64,000 nt of DNA from positions 310,001 to 374,000 of the forward strand of contig CAZNDO010000001.1 in assembly GCA_964571855.1 (NCBI GenBank), written 5' to 3'. A program made the position numbers and the translations under genes. Below the pieces are notes generated by a model. It did not search any database. It worked only from the letters and a program-made list of their open reading frames with translations, and was not told the origin of the DNA. This DNA comes from CAYYFX01 sp964571855. Its GTDB lineage: Bacteria > ARS69. Positions 51,396 to 60,283 of the stretch are shown in pieces (within the stretch, counting starts at the first letter, position 1; each line of letters starts with the position of its first letter).

Positions 51396-52817
51396 ATGAT
51401 TCCCATGACGCACTACGCCTCCCGGCGCCGCGAGCTGCTGGGCCTCCTCCGCACCCCCGCACTGCTCTGCGGCGGCGGGGAGATCGCGCGGAACGGCCCC
51501 TTCAACACGTACCCCGACCGCTTCGACAGCAACTTCCTCCTCCTCTTCCCGCCGCTGGAGCCGGACGCCTGCGCGTTCCTCGATCCGGACGACGGGCGCG
51601 TCACGCTGTTCCTGCACGAGCGCACCGAGGTGGACGCGCTGTGGATGGGCCCGCGCCCGTCCTTCGACGAGCTGCGCGAGCGGCTCGGCGTGGATGACAT
51701 CCGCCCGGTGGAGAAGGTCGAGGCCGAGGTCCAGGCGCTGCGCCGCGGGCGCGAGCTGCACTCGGTGGCCGTGTCGGACGCGCGCACCACGGAGCGCATC
51801 CGCCGCATCACGGGCCTCGCGCTGGACTTCCACGACCCGGAGAAGATCGCCTCGCCGCCCCTGCGCGACGCGCTCGCGAAGCTGCGCCTGCTCAAGGCGC
51901 CGCCCGAGATCGCGGAGATGCGCCGCGCCGCGGGCACCACGCGCGAGGCGTTCGCTGCCATCCTGGCCGCCACGCGCCCCGGCGTCACGGAGCGCGAGCT
52001 CGCCGCCATCCTGGAGTCCGTCTACGCGCGCCACGGCGCCACGTGGTGCTACCCCACCATCCTCTCCGTGCGCGGCGAGGTGCTGCACAACCACCACCAC
52101 GGCAACACGCTGGAAGACGGGGACCTCCTCCTGGTGGACGCGGGAGCCGAGGTGGAGACCGGCTGGGGCTCGGACGTCACGCGCGCCTGGCCGGCGAACG
52201 GCCGCTTCGATCCGGAGCAGCGCGCGGTGTACGCCGCCGTGCTGGCCGCGCAGAAGGCGGCCATCGCCACCGCGCGCAAGGGCGTCCGCTGGCTGGAGGT
52301 GCACCTGGCCGCCACCCGCGCAGCCGCCGAGGGCCTCCGCGAGCTCGGCCTCCTGAAGCAGCCGGTGGAGGCGTGCGTGGAGAGCGGCGCCGCCGCCGTC
52401 TTCTTCCCGCACGGCGTGGGGCACCAGCTCGGCCTGGACGTGCACGATCTGCGCACGTTCGGCGACGCCGTCCTGTACGCGCCCGGCCGCACGCGCAGCA
52501 CGCAGCCCGGCCTCTCCTTCCTGCGCATGGACCTGGACCTCGCGCCCGGCATGGTGGTCACGGTGGAGCCCGGCATCTACTTCGTGCCGGCGATGCTGCG
52601 CGCGCCGGACCGCCGCGCGAAGTTCGCGGACTTCGTGGACTTCGACCGCGCGGAGCGCTTCCTCGCCCGGAACGGCGGCCGCGGCTTCGGCGGCATCCGC
52701 ATCGAGGACAACGTGCTCGTCACGGACGGCGACCCGGAGATCCTCACGCCGGGCATCCCGAAGGAGATCCACGACGTGGAAACAGCCATCGCCGCCGGCG
52801 CCCTCGCCGCGCGATGA
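51396..52817 (+). CDS. Xaa-Pro aminopeptidase (M24B)
   Basis: A 473-residue dinuclear-metal peptidase removing N-terminal residues before proline. It has the creatinase-type N-terminal domain (FPPLEPDACAFLDPDDGRVTLFLHE) and the catalytic pita-bread fold: the metal ligands are in VDAGAEVETGWGSDVTRAWP (two Asp), HGVGHQLGLDVHD (His), VEPGIYF (Glu) and GIRIEDNVLV (Glu). No signal peptide. The stop overlaps the following reductase gene start (ATGA). Confidence 0.93.
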   Translation: MIPMTHYASRRRELLGLLRTPALLCGGGEIARNGPFNTYPDRFDSNFLLLFPPLEPDACAFLDPDDGRVTLFLHERTEVDALWMGPRPSFDELRERLGVDDIRPVEKVEAEVQALRRGRELHSVAVSDARTTERIRRITGLALDFHDPEKIASPPLRDALAKLRLLKAPPEIAEMRRAAGTTREAFAAILAATRPGVTERELAAILESVYARHGATWCYPTILSVRGEVLHNHHHGNTLEDGDLLLVDAGAEVETGWGSDVTRAWPANGRFDPEQRAVYAAVLAAQKAAIATARKGVRWLEVHLAATRAAAEGLRELGLLKQPVEACVESGAAAVFFPHGVGHQLGLDVHDLRTFGDAVLYAPGRTRSTQPGLSFLRMDLDLAPGMVVTVEPGIYFVPAMLRAPDRRAKFADFVDFDRAERFLARNGGRGFGGIRIEDNVLVTDGDPEILTPGIPKEIHDVETAIAAGALAAR

Positions 52818-53665
52818 CGATTCCGCATCGCCCCTTCGGTTCCACCGGCCGCGACGTCCCCGTCGTGGGGCTCGGCACGTGGAAGATGGAGCACGACGAC
52901 CGCGCGCGCGCCGTCGCCGCCGTGCACGCCGCGCTCGACGCCGGCATGACGCACGTGGACACGGCGGAGCTGTACGGCGACGGCAAGGTGGAGTCGCTCC
53001 TGGGCGAAGCGCTCGCCGGCCGCCGCGACGAGGTCTTCCTCGTGAGCAAGGTCCGCCCGGATCACGCGTCGCGGAAGGGGACCGTCCGCTCCTGCGAGGC
53101 ATCGCTCGCGCGGCTGCGCACGGACCGGCTGGACTGCTACCTCCTGCACTGGCAGGGGCCGCACCCGCTCGCGGACACGATCGCGGCGTTCGAGGAGTTG
53201 AAGGCCGCGGGCAGGATCCTCGCCTACGGCGTGAGCAACTTCGACGAGAACCGCCTCGCGGAGGCCGTCCGCATCGCCGGCCCCGGCCGCATCGCCTGCA
53301 ACCAGGTCCTGTACCACCTGGGCGAGCGCTCCATCGAACACGCCATCCTCCCGGCGTGCGAGGCGGCCGGCGTGGCGGTGGTGGGGTACACGCCCTTCGA
53401 CGCCGGCGGCGTCCCCGCCCCCGGCTCCGCGCAGGGTCGCGTCCTGGCCGAGGTCGCCGCGCGGCACGGGGCCACGCCGCGCCAGGTCATCCTGGCCTAC
53501 CTCATCCGGCACCCGTCCGTGTTCGCCATCCCGAAGACGGCGGACCCGGACCACGTCCGGGAGAACGGCGGCGCGGCCGACCTCGCGCTCACCGCCGCCG
53601 ACCGCGAGGCCCTGGACCGGGCCTTCCCCCGCGGCCCGCGCCGATCGGGCGTGGCGACCCTCTAA
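52814..53665 (+). CDS. Aldo/keto reductase
   Basis: A 283-residue NAD(P)H-dependent oxidoreductase of the AKR superfamily. The tetrad is Asp49 and Tyr54 (HVDTAELYG), Lys79 (LVSKV) and His112 (LLHW); further motifs are GLGTWKM, GVSNFDENRL and YLIRHPSVFAIPKTADPDHVRENGGAADL. Substrate cannot be predicted. Start overlaps the aminopeptidase stop by four bases. Confidence 0.93.
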   Translation: MTIPHRPFGSTGRDVPVVGLGTWKMEHDDRARAVAAVHAALDAGMTHVDTAELYGDGKVESLLGEALAGRRDEVFLVSKVRPDHASRKGTVRSCEASLARLRTDRLDCYLLHWQGPHPLADTIAAFEELKAAGRILAYGVSNFDENRLAEAVRIAGPGRIACNQVLYHLGERSIEHAILPACEAAGVAVVGYTPFDAGGVPAPGSAQGRVLAEVAARHGATPRQVILAYLIRHPSVFAIPKTADPDHVRENGGAADLALTAADREALDRAFPRGPRRSGVATL

Positions 53666-53759
53666 CCCCCGGCGGAATCACGGGTTGTAGGCCCTGCGCT
53701 CAACTTCGCGGCCTTCACCGCCGAAAAGGGGATCAGGACCCATCCGGAGGACCGGCCCC

Positions 53760-55349
53760 TTGAGCGTGACCGCCGTCCGCACGTCGAACGCCCTCGTGCT
53801 CCTCGGCGACAAGCTCGCGCCGAAGCAGCACCTCGTGCACCTCGTGGAGGTCATCCGCAAGGAGAACGAGCCGCTCCCGCCGGACAAGCAGATCCAGTAC
53901 ATCGTGTGCCAGGACTACTCCAGCCTCGCCCTGGCCCTGCGCAAGCACCGCGAGTTGATCCGCCTCGTCGTCGTGGGACCCGGCCTCGCCGGCAAGCAGG
54001 ACATGGTGGTGCGGCTCCTCGGCGGCAGCATCCGCACGATCCTCATCCTGGATCCGAGGCGTCCATTGGCGGAGACCGAGGAGGACACGCGCCGGCTGCT
54101 GAAGAACCTCCGCGACCTGGGCTGCCTCGTGGTCTCGGCGGACGAGGCGACGGCGGACTTCTACCGGCCGCTCGTGAAGGAGCACATCGTGTCCAACATC
54201 TCCGTGGACATGGACCTCGGCACGATGACGCCGGAGCAGCGCGCGCAGCACCTGGACCGCCGCCTGGACTCCGTGACGATGTTCCCGTCGCTGCCGGAGA
54301 CGCAGCACCGCGTGTCCGCGCTGAAAGACACGGATCCGCCGAGGAAGTGGGCGCAGGCGATCGACCCGGACACGCCGATGCGCACGGTGATCCTGTCGCT
54401 CCTGAACAGCGCGCACTACAGCTTCCGCGCCCGCGTGACCACGATCGAGCAGGCCGTGGCGCTGGTGAGCGCGCGGACCATCCGCGACATCGTGCTCGCG
54501 TGCACCATCCAGCGCCTGTTCAAGAAGGTCGACGCGGCACGTATCGACCAGTTCTGGCGCCACTCCGTGGCCACGGGCTTCTTCGCGAAGCTGCTGAGCG
54601 TGGTGGCCGACCCGCAGTCACAGACCCCGCAGGACCGCACGGAGCTGGAGCGCTACGGGCTCGAGGATCCGCAGCTCGATGCGCTGCGCACCGTGCACCT
54701 CTGGGACAAGCTGGAGCCGAAGCCGTCCGACGACGCGTTCACCGCCGGCCTCCTGCACGACATCGGCAAGGTCACGATGGCGCTCTGCTTCGAGGACGCG
54801 CTGTTGATGATGGACCCGCTCGTGGAGCAGGGCGTGAAGGAGGCGGACGGGCAGGGCAAGCTCTGGGCGGAGTCCACGGTCGCGGTGGAGCGCTCCATCA
54901 TGGGCGACATGGACCACCAGGCGATCGGCGGGCGCATCGCGCGCAAGTGGGGGCTGGATCCGTCCCTCCAGGAGGTGATCATGCGCCACCACGACGCGCG
55001 CCGGACCTCCGCGGCGCTCACGAAGCTGGTGGCCCTGGCCGACCTCGCCGCGAACACCGTGCACGCCTACCCGTATTCGGACGCGCAACATCCCTTCCAC
55101 CGGATGTTCACGAGGGTGCGGGACGCGGTGCGCCAGCAGCCCGACCGCCCCGAGGTCGAGGTCATGGCGGAGGTCTTCCCGGCCCTGGTGGAGAGCGACC
55201 TCGAGGACGTCCTGGGCCGGCTGAAGGTCTCCGAGACGCTCTGGCGGCTGGTCCCCGCCCCGGACTTCTTCCGGATGTGCTACCTCGTGGGACCCACGAT
55301 CCGCCGCATGTCCGCCAGCTTCCTGGCGATGACGGCCACCAAGGCCTGA
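53760..55349 (+). CDS. HDOD/HD-domain signalling protein with an N-terminal receiver-like region
   Basis: A 529-residue cytoplasmic protein. The first 150 residues have alternating hydrophobic strands (QIQYIVCQDYSSL, LIRLVVVGPGL, TILILDPRRPL, GCLVVSADEATA) like a degenerate receiver domain without a recognisable phospho-Asp. An HDOD-type region follows (FPSLPETQHRVSAL, LLNSAHYSFRARVTTIEQAVALV), with an intact HD motif (GLLHDIGK) and HH further on (MRHHDAR). HDOD proteins scaffold signalling in many environmental bacteria. The start is TTG 53760 or GTG 53766; GGAGG lies 12 bases upstream of the former. Confidence 0.78.
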   Translation: MSVTAVRTSNALVLLGDKLAPKQHLVHLVEVIRKENEPLPPDKQIQYIVCQDYSSLALALRKHRELIRLVVVGPGLAGKQDMVVRLLGGSIRTILILDPRRPLAETEEDTRRLLKNLRDLGCLVVSADEATADFYRPLVKEHIVSNISVDMDLGTMTPEQRAQHLDRRLDSVTMFPSLPETQHRVSALKDTDPPRKWAQAIDPDTPMRTVILSLLNSAHYSFRARVTTIEQAVALVSARTIRDIVLACTIQRLFKKVDAARIDQFWRHSVATGFFAKLLSVVADPQSQTPQDRTELERYGLEDPQLDALRTVHLWDKLEPKPSDDAFTAGLLHDIGKVTMALCFEDALLMMDPLVEQGVKEADGQGKLWAESTVAVERSIMGDMDHQAIGGRIARKWGLDPSLQEVIMRHHDARRTSAALTKLVALADLAANTVHAYPYSDAQHPFHRMFTRVRDAVRQQPDRPEVEVMAEVFPALVESDLEDVLGRLKVSETLWRLVPAPDFFRMCYLVGPTIRRMSASFLAMTATKA

Positions 55350-55464
55350 CGCTCGCCGCCGGTCGGGGACCCCCGGCGCCCGCGCCCGGAAGGCTCTGGT
55401 CCGCGCCCCCGCCAGGGGGTAGCATCCCCGGACCGCCGCCACGCCCGATCCCCGGAGCGAACCC

Positions 55465-56613
55465 TTGACCGACAGCAAGCTCGCCGCCCTCCGGCGGGAG
55501 ATCGACCGCCTGAACCAGGAGATCCTGGCGCTCATCCAGGAGCGCGCGGAGATCGTGCTGGAGATCGCCGAGCAGAAGCGCTCGCACGGGATCGACGGCT
55601 ACGATCCCCGCCGCGAGGACGAGATGCTGGAGCGGCTCACCGCGGGCCGCCCCGGCGCCTTCGGCCCCGCCGAGATCCGCGAGATCTTCACCGCCATCTT
55701 CCGGGCGTCCCTGGACATCCAGGACCGCGAGCGCCGCGCGGCGCTGCGCGTGCGGCGCCGGGACCTGGTGCCGGACGGCGGCATCCTCGTACGGAACGTG
55801 GCCGTGGGCGCGGGCGTGCCGGTGCTGTTCGCGGGGCCGTGCTCGGTGGAGACGTCCGAGCAGATGGACGCGGTGGCGGCGTGCCTCGCGTCGCTGCCGG
55901 GACCGAAGATCCTGCGCGCCGGCGCCTTCAAGCCGCGCACGAACCCGTACTCGTTCCAGGGTCTGCGCGAGGAAGGGCTGCGCATCCTGCGCGAGACGGC
56001 GGACCGGTACGGGCTGGCCACGGTCACCGAGGTGCTGGACGTGTCCACGCTGGACATCGTGGCCGAGCACACGGACATGCTGCAGATCGGCGCGCGCAAC
56101 ATGTACAACACGGAGCTGCTGAAGGCCGTGGGCCGGCTGCGCAAGCCGGTGCTGCTGAAGCGCGGCTTCATGGCCACGCTGGACGAGCTGCTGCTGTCCG
56201 CGGAGTACATCCTGTCCGCCGGGAACGAGGCGGTGGTGCTGTGCGAGCGCGGCATCCGCACCTTCGAGCCGTGGACGCGCAACACGCTGGACATCGCGGC
56301 CATCCCGCTGCTTCGCCAGGAGACCTCCCTGCCCGTGATCGTGGACGTGAGCCACGCGCTCGGGCGGAAGGACATCCTGGAGCCGTGCGGGCGGGCGGCC
56401 CTGGCGGCGGGCGCGGACGGCCTGATGGTGGAGATCCACCCCGCGCCGGACCAGGCGCTCTCGGACGGCTTCCAGCAGATCGACCTGGAGTCCTTCCGCA
56501 CCCTCGTGAACGGCCTGGGCTTGCTCGGCCCGGGGCGGAACGGCCCGGGACTGGTCGACGCCGGCGACGGCACCCATGGCGGCGTCGCCGCCGCGCGGAG
56601 GAACCCCGCATGA
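55465..56613 (+). CDS. Bifunctional chorismate mutase / DAHP synthase
   Basis: A 382-residue fusion. Residues 1-95 are an AroQ-type chorismate mutase (LRREIDRLNQEILALIQERAEIVLEIAEQK) and residues 100-345 a type I-beta DAHP synthase (FAGPCSVE, LRAGAFKPRTNPYSFQG, MLQIGARNMYN, LLKRGF, VDVSHALG and DGLMVEIHP). It starts the shikimate pathway and also makes prephenate from chorismate; in Bacillus-type enzymes the mutase domain confers feedback control. The TTG start lacks a strong ribosome site. The stop overlaps a CmoA homologue (ATGA). Confidence 0.92.
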   Translation: MTDSKLAALRREIDRLNQEILALIQERAEIVLEIAEQKRSHGIDGYDPRREDEMLERLTAGRPGAFGPAEIREIFTAIFRASLDIQDRERRAALRVRRRDLVPDGGILVRNVAVGAGVPVLFAGPCSVETSEQMDAVAACLASLPGPKILRAGAFKPRTNPYSFQGLREEGLRILRETADRYGLATVTEVLDVSTLDIVAEHTDMLQIGARNMYNTELLKAVGRLRKPVLLKRGFMATLDELLLSAEYILSAGNEAVVLCERGIRTFEPWTRNTLDIAAIPLLRQETSLPVIVDVSHALGRKDILEPCGRAALAAGADGLMVEIHPAPDQALSDGFQQIDLESFRTLVNGLGLLGPGRNGPGLVDAGDGTHGGVAAARRNPA

Positions 56614-57410
56614 GCTCCACGGAATCGAAGCGACCCGGCGGCCCCGCCGGCCCGGGCGACACGCCGCGGCGCACGACCGACCCCACGGACCGTCTCTTCG
56701 CGGAGGAGCGTCCGCGCGTGGACGACTTCAACTTCGGCGAGGCCACCGCCGCCGTGTTCGACGACATGCTGGACCGCTCCGTGCCCTTCTACACGGAGAT
56801 CCAGCGCATGGTGGCGGAGCTGGCGGCGGACTACGCGCAGGACGGGAGCGCGGTCTGGGACCTGGGGTGCTCCACCTGCACCACGTTCCTGGAGATCGAC
56901 CGCGCGCTGCCGAAGGACGTGGACGTCCGCTTCGTGGGGCTGGACTCGTCCCCCGAGATGCTCGAGCGCGCGAAGGCGAAGCTGACCGCGGCGAAGTTCG
57001 CGCGCCCGTTCGATCTGCGCTGCGCGGACCTGAACCTGGACCTGAGGATCGAGAACGCGTCCGTGGTGCTGCTCGTGCTGACGCTGCAGTTCGTGCGCCC
57101 GCTGCACCGCGAGAGCCTGGTCCGCTCCATCTACGACGGCCTGCGCCCCGGCGGCTGCCTGCTGCTCGTGGAGAAGGTGCTGGGCGAGAACTCCACGTTC
57201 AATCGCCTGTTCATCAAGCACTACTACGAGTTCAAGCGCCGGAACGGGTACAGCGACCTGGAGATCGCGCAGAAGCGCGAGGCGCTGGAGAACGTGCTGG
57301 TGCCCTACCGTCTCGAGGAGAACAAGCAGCTCCTGCGGAAGGTGGGCTTCCAGGAGATCGACGTCTTCTTCAAGTGGTACAACTTCTGCGCCACGGTGGC
57401 GATGAAGTGA
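56610..57410 (+). CDS. CmoA-like carboxy-SAM synthase
   Basis: A 266-residue SAM-fold protein closely collinear with E. coli CmoA: AAVFDDMLDRSVPFYTEIQRM, VWDLGCSTCTTFLEI, GLDSSPEML, IENASVVLLVLTLQFVRP, SIYDGLRPGGCLLLVEKVL and the diagnostic FKRRNGYSDLEIAQKREALENV. CmoA makes carboxy-S-adenosylmethionine from SAM and prephenate for wobble-uridine modification. CmoB is not seen in the window. The ATG overlaps the stop of the chorismate mutase/DAHP synthase gene, and the stop overlaps a membrane methyltransferase gene; residues 1-35 are an extra linker. Confidence 0.85.
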   Translation: MSSTESKRPGGPAGPGDTPRRTTDPTDRLFAEERPRVDDFNFGEATAAVFDDMLDRSVPFYTEIQRMVAELAADYAQDGSAVWDLGCSTCTTFLEIDRALPKDVDVRFVGLDSSPEMLERAKAKLTAAKFARPFDLRCADLNLDLRIENASVVLLVLTLQFVRPLHRESLVRSIYDGLRPGGCLLLVEKVLGENSTFNRLFIKHYYEFKRRNGYSDLEIAQKREALENVLVPYRLEENKQLLRKVGFQEIDVFFKWYNFCATVAMK

Positions 57411-58219
57411 GCGGCGCGCGCGCCGGCGATCCCGCGGTCGCCAAGGATGCCGCGGCGCGTCCCGCCGCCGCGCCGGTGGAGCCGCCCGCGGGCGCGGTCG
57501 TCCGCATCGGCCGTTTCTTCTTCGGCAAGCGGGACTTCGTCTTCACGGCCGTGTTCCTCCTGCTCGCGGTCGCATCCCGTCCGCTGCCCTTCGGCGGTTC
57601 CCCGGGAACGGACCGCTGGTTGAACCTGGCCGGCGTGCTCACGGCGCTCTCGGGCCAGGTGCTGCGCGCCGCGGTGATCGGGCTGGCGTACATCCGCCGC
57701 GGCGGCAAGGACAAGAAGATCTACGCGGACGATCTCGTGACGGACGGCTTCTTCGCGCACAGTCGCAATCCGCTGTACCTCGGCAACATGCTGGTCTACC
57801 TGGGCCTGTTCCTCGTGCTGAACTCCACGATCGGCTGGCTCGTGGGCGTGCCGTTCTTCCTGGTGGCGTACCTCTGCATCACCGCGGCGGAGGAGGAGTA
57901 CCTGGGCCGCCGCTTCGGCGCGGCCTACGAGGACTACCGCCGCCGCGTCCCGCGCTTCTTCCCGCGCCTCGCCGGCCTCGGCGAGACCATGCGCGGCATG
58001 CGCTTCCACTGGCGCCGCGTGATCCGCAAGGAGTACGGCTCCACGTACGCGTGGGCGGTCACCGTGCTGGCGCTGCTGGCGTACGAGCGCGTGACCTGGG
58101 CCGGGAGCGCCGCCGCCGGCCCGGACCTTCGCCGCATCGCCCTCGCCTGGGGCGGGCTGACCGTTCTCTACGGGATCGCCCGCTGGCTGAAGAAGACCCA
58201 CCGCATCGACGACGTCTGA
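57407..58219 (+). CDS. Isoprenylcysteine-carboxymethyltransferase/PEMT-like membrane methyltransferase
   Basis: A 270-residue membrane protein with about five helices and the signature DGFFAHSRNPLYLGNMLVYLGLFLVLNS plus EEEYLGRRFGAAYEDYRRRVPRFFP, the SAM-binding core of the ICMT/PEMT family. Such enzymes methylate lipids or small molecules at the membrane. GTG start overlaps the CmoA-like stop (GTGA). Whether it uses SAM or the carboxy-SAM from its neighbour is unknown. Confidence 0.85.
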   Translation: MSGARAGDPAVAKDAAARPAAAPVEPPAGAVVRIGRFFFGKRDFVFTAVFLLLAVASRPLPFGGSPGTDRWLNLAGVLTALSGQVLRAAVIGLAYIRRGGKDKKIYADDLVTDGFFAHSRNPLYLGNMLVYLGLFLVLNSTIGWLVGVPFFLVAYLCITAAEEEYLGRRFGAAYEDYRRRVPRFFPRLAGLGETMRGMRFHWRRVIRKEYGSTYAWAVTVLALLAYERVTWAGSAAAGPDLRRIALAWGGLTVLYGIARWLKKTHRIDDV

Positions 58220-58294
58220 GGTCCGCCGCCGCCCCGCGGGGACCCCGGGCTCGGAACGGCGACCGGATACCCCCCTCCCGGTCCCTCCCCTGGC

Positions 58295-58323
58295 TTGACA
58301 TACCTTGTGCCGTTATGTATAGT
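58295..58323 (+). promoter_or_regulatory. Near-ideal sigma-70 promoter of padR
   Basis: TTGACA at 58295-58300, a 17-base spacer, and TATAGT at 58318-58323. The hexamers match the consensus at six and five of six positions, the strongest promoter seen in the window. It precedes padR by about 100 bases. Confidence 0.85.
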
Positions 58324-58326
58324 GCC

Positions 58327-58336
58327 TCTACGTAGA
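58327..58336. promoter_or_regulatory. Palindrome TCTACGTAGA at the padR start point
   Basis: A perfect 10-bp palindrome just downstream of the -10 hexamer, at the expected transcription start. Likely operator for PadR autorepression. Confidence 0.55.
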
Positions 58337-58425
58337 CGCGCGGCGGGGCGGCCGGCCGGCCCACGGTCGGTCCCCCTGCAGGCCGCTGACACGGCGCTTC
58401 GCCCGCGCGGGCTCGGGGGAGAACG

Positions 58426-58812
58426 ATGGGCATCAACAAGGACCTGATCGCCGCCTCCTCCACGCCGATCGTCCTGGCCATCCTGGCCGAGGCGGACAGC
58501 TACGGGTACGCCATCCTCAAGCGCGTCCGCGAGCTGTCCGGCGGTCGCATGGAGTGGACGGACGGGATGCTGTACCCCGTGCTGCACCGACTCGAGCGGC
58601 TCGGCTACATCGAGGCGTACTGGCAGGTCGCGGAGAGCGGGCGCCGCCGGAAGTACTACCGGATCACGCGGGAAGGCCGCGCGCAGCTTGCCGAGGAGCG
58701 GCGGCAGTGGCAGGCCGTGGACTCCACGCTGCGCGGCATCTGGCAATCGCTCTCCGTCCCCGTCCCGACCCTCACGCGCTCGTCGTTTCCCCCTCTCCCC
58801 CGGGTGGCCTGA
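58426..58812 (+). CDS. PadR-family transcriptional regulator
   Basis: A 128-residue winged-helix repressor. The core PIVLAILAEADSYGYAILKRVRELSGGRMEWTDGMLYPVLHRLERLGYIEAYWQ and RKYYRITREGRAQLAEERRQW are canonical for the PadR short (s2) type. Paired with the membrane gene three bases downstream, an arrangement common in Acidobacteriota and Gemmatimonadota, where PadR represses a permease-like partner. Its own promoter carries a palindrome at the start site. Confidence 0.94.
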   Translation: MGINKDLIAASSTPIVLAILAEADSYGYAILKRVRELSGGRMEWTDGMLYPVLHRLERLGYIEAYWQVAESGRRRKYYRITREGRAQLAEERRQWQAVDSTLRGIWQSLSVPVPTLTRSSFPPLPRVA

Positions 58813-58815
58813 CCC

Positions 58816-60174
58816 ATGTCGAACCCCGCGCTCACCGCATCCCTGGAGGAGCAGATCGCCCTGTGGCGCAGCTACCTCCACCGCCGGCAGGCCATCCACG
58901 CGGTGGACGTCGCGGAGCTGGAGGACCACCTGCGCGAGCAGATCGCCGGCCTCACGGACGCCGGCCTCGCGGACGACGAGGCGTTCCTCGTGGCCGTGAA
59001 GCGGATGGGCGCCCTCGACGAGCTCTCGCGCGAGTTCGCGCGCGAGCACTCGGACCGCCTCTGGAAGCAGCTCGTCGTGGTCCCCGCGGACCCGTCGGGA
59101 TCCGCCGCGCGCGGCCGCACCGACACGGCGGTCGTCTTCGCGCTCGCCGTGGCGGCGGCCCTCGTCACCCGCTTCGGCGTGCACCTGATCCCGGCGGAGG
59201 GCGCCCAGCTCCGCAACGTCAGCCTCTTCGTGCTCCCCTTCCTCACCGGCTACTTCGCCTGGAAGCGTCGCCTCGCCGCCGGCGCGATCCGCTGGCTCGG
59301 CGCGGCGTTCCTCGCGGCCGGCGTGTTCGCGAACGCGTATCCCTTCGCCCCGGACGGGCACACGGAGGTCCTCACGATCCTGCACCTGCCGATCGCGCTG
59401 TGGATCGGCGTGGGGGTCGCGTACGCCGGCAATCGCTGGGCCGACGTCTCCGGCCGGATGGACTTCATCCGCTTCTCCGGCGAGCTGTTCATCTACTACG
59501 TGCTGATCGCGCTGGGCGGCGGCGTCTTCACGGCCTTCATGATGATGATCTTCCAGGCCATCGGCGTGGACGCGGAGCCGTTCTTCCAGTCGTGGATCCT
59601 GCCGTGCGGCGCGTCGGGGGCGGTGCTGGTTGCCGCATGGCTCGTCGAGGCGAAGCAGAGCGTCATCGAGAACATGGCGCCGGTGCTCACGCGCCTGTTC
59701 ACGCCGCTCTTCGCCGCGCTGCTCCTCACGTACCTCGCCACGCTCCTGTGGACCGGCCGCGGCATCGACATCGAGCGGGAGATCCTCATCGCCTTCGATC
59801 TCCTGCTGGTGGTGGTGCTCGGCCTGTTGCTGTACTCGGTCTCCGCCCGCGACCCGCAGTCGCCCCCGGGGCCCTTCGACGTCCTCACGGTCGTGCTGCT
59901 GGTCAGCGCGCTGCTCGCGGACGTCGTGGCGCTCTGGGCCATCGCCGCGCGCATCACGGAGTTCGGCTTCACGCCCAACCGCGTGGCGGCGCTGGGCGAG
60001 AACGTGATCCTGCTCGTGAACCTGGGCTGGTCCGCGGTGCTCTATGTGGGCTTCCTGCGCGGGCGCGGCTCGTTCGCCGCGCTGGAGCGGTGGCAGACGA
60101 ACTACCTGCCGGTCTACGCCGTGTGGGCGGCGATCGTGGTGATCGGGTTCCCGCTCGTGTTCGGTTTCATGTGA
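58816..60174 (+). CDS. Permease-prefix-domain membrane protein, PadR partner
   Basis: A 452-residue membrane protein. Residues about 30-75 (DVAELEDHLREQIAGLTDAGLADDEAFLVAVKRMGALDELSREFA) form the permease-prefix domain seen in PadR-linked transporters; the rest is about ten transmembrane helices, resembling DUF4153-type proteins rather than MacB permeases. No ATPase is nearby. Function unknown; may be a stress-response export or envelope protein under PadR control. The start ATG lies three bases after the padR stop. Confidence 0.8.
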   Translation: MSNPALTASLEEQIALWRSYLHRRQAIHAVDVAELEDHLREQIAGLTDAGLADDEAFLVAVKRMGALDELSREFAREHSDRLWKQLVVVPADPSGSAARGRTDTAVVFALAVAAALVTRFGVHLIPAEGAQLRNVSLFVLPFLTGYFAWKRRLAAGAIRWLGAAFLAAGVFANAYPFAPDGHTEVLTILHLPIALWIGVGVAYAGNRWADVSGRMDFIRFSGELFIYYVLIALGGGVFTAFMMMIFQAIGVDAEPFFQSWILPCGASGAVLVAAWLVEAKQSVIENMAPVLTRLFTPLFAALLLTYLATLLWTGRGIDIEREILIAFDLLLVVVLGLLLYSVSARDPQSPPGPFDVLTVVLLVSALLADVVALWAIAARITEFGFTPNRVAALGENVILLVNLGWSAVLYVGFLRGRGSFAALERWQTNYLPVYAVWAAIVVIGFPLVFGFM

Positions 60175-60283
60175 TCTGCGGCGGCGACGAACCGACGGAG
60201 CATCTCCCCACTCGTGTCTGGCGAAGCCCTTCTCCCCGACAGCGAGCCTTGACAAGGACCTTCCACGATGCCGCTCTGGACGA

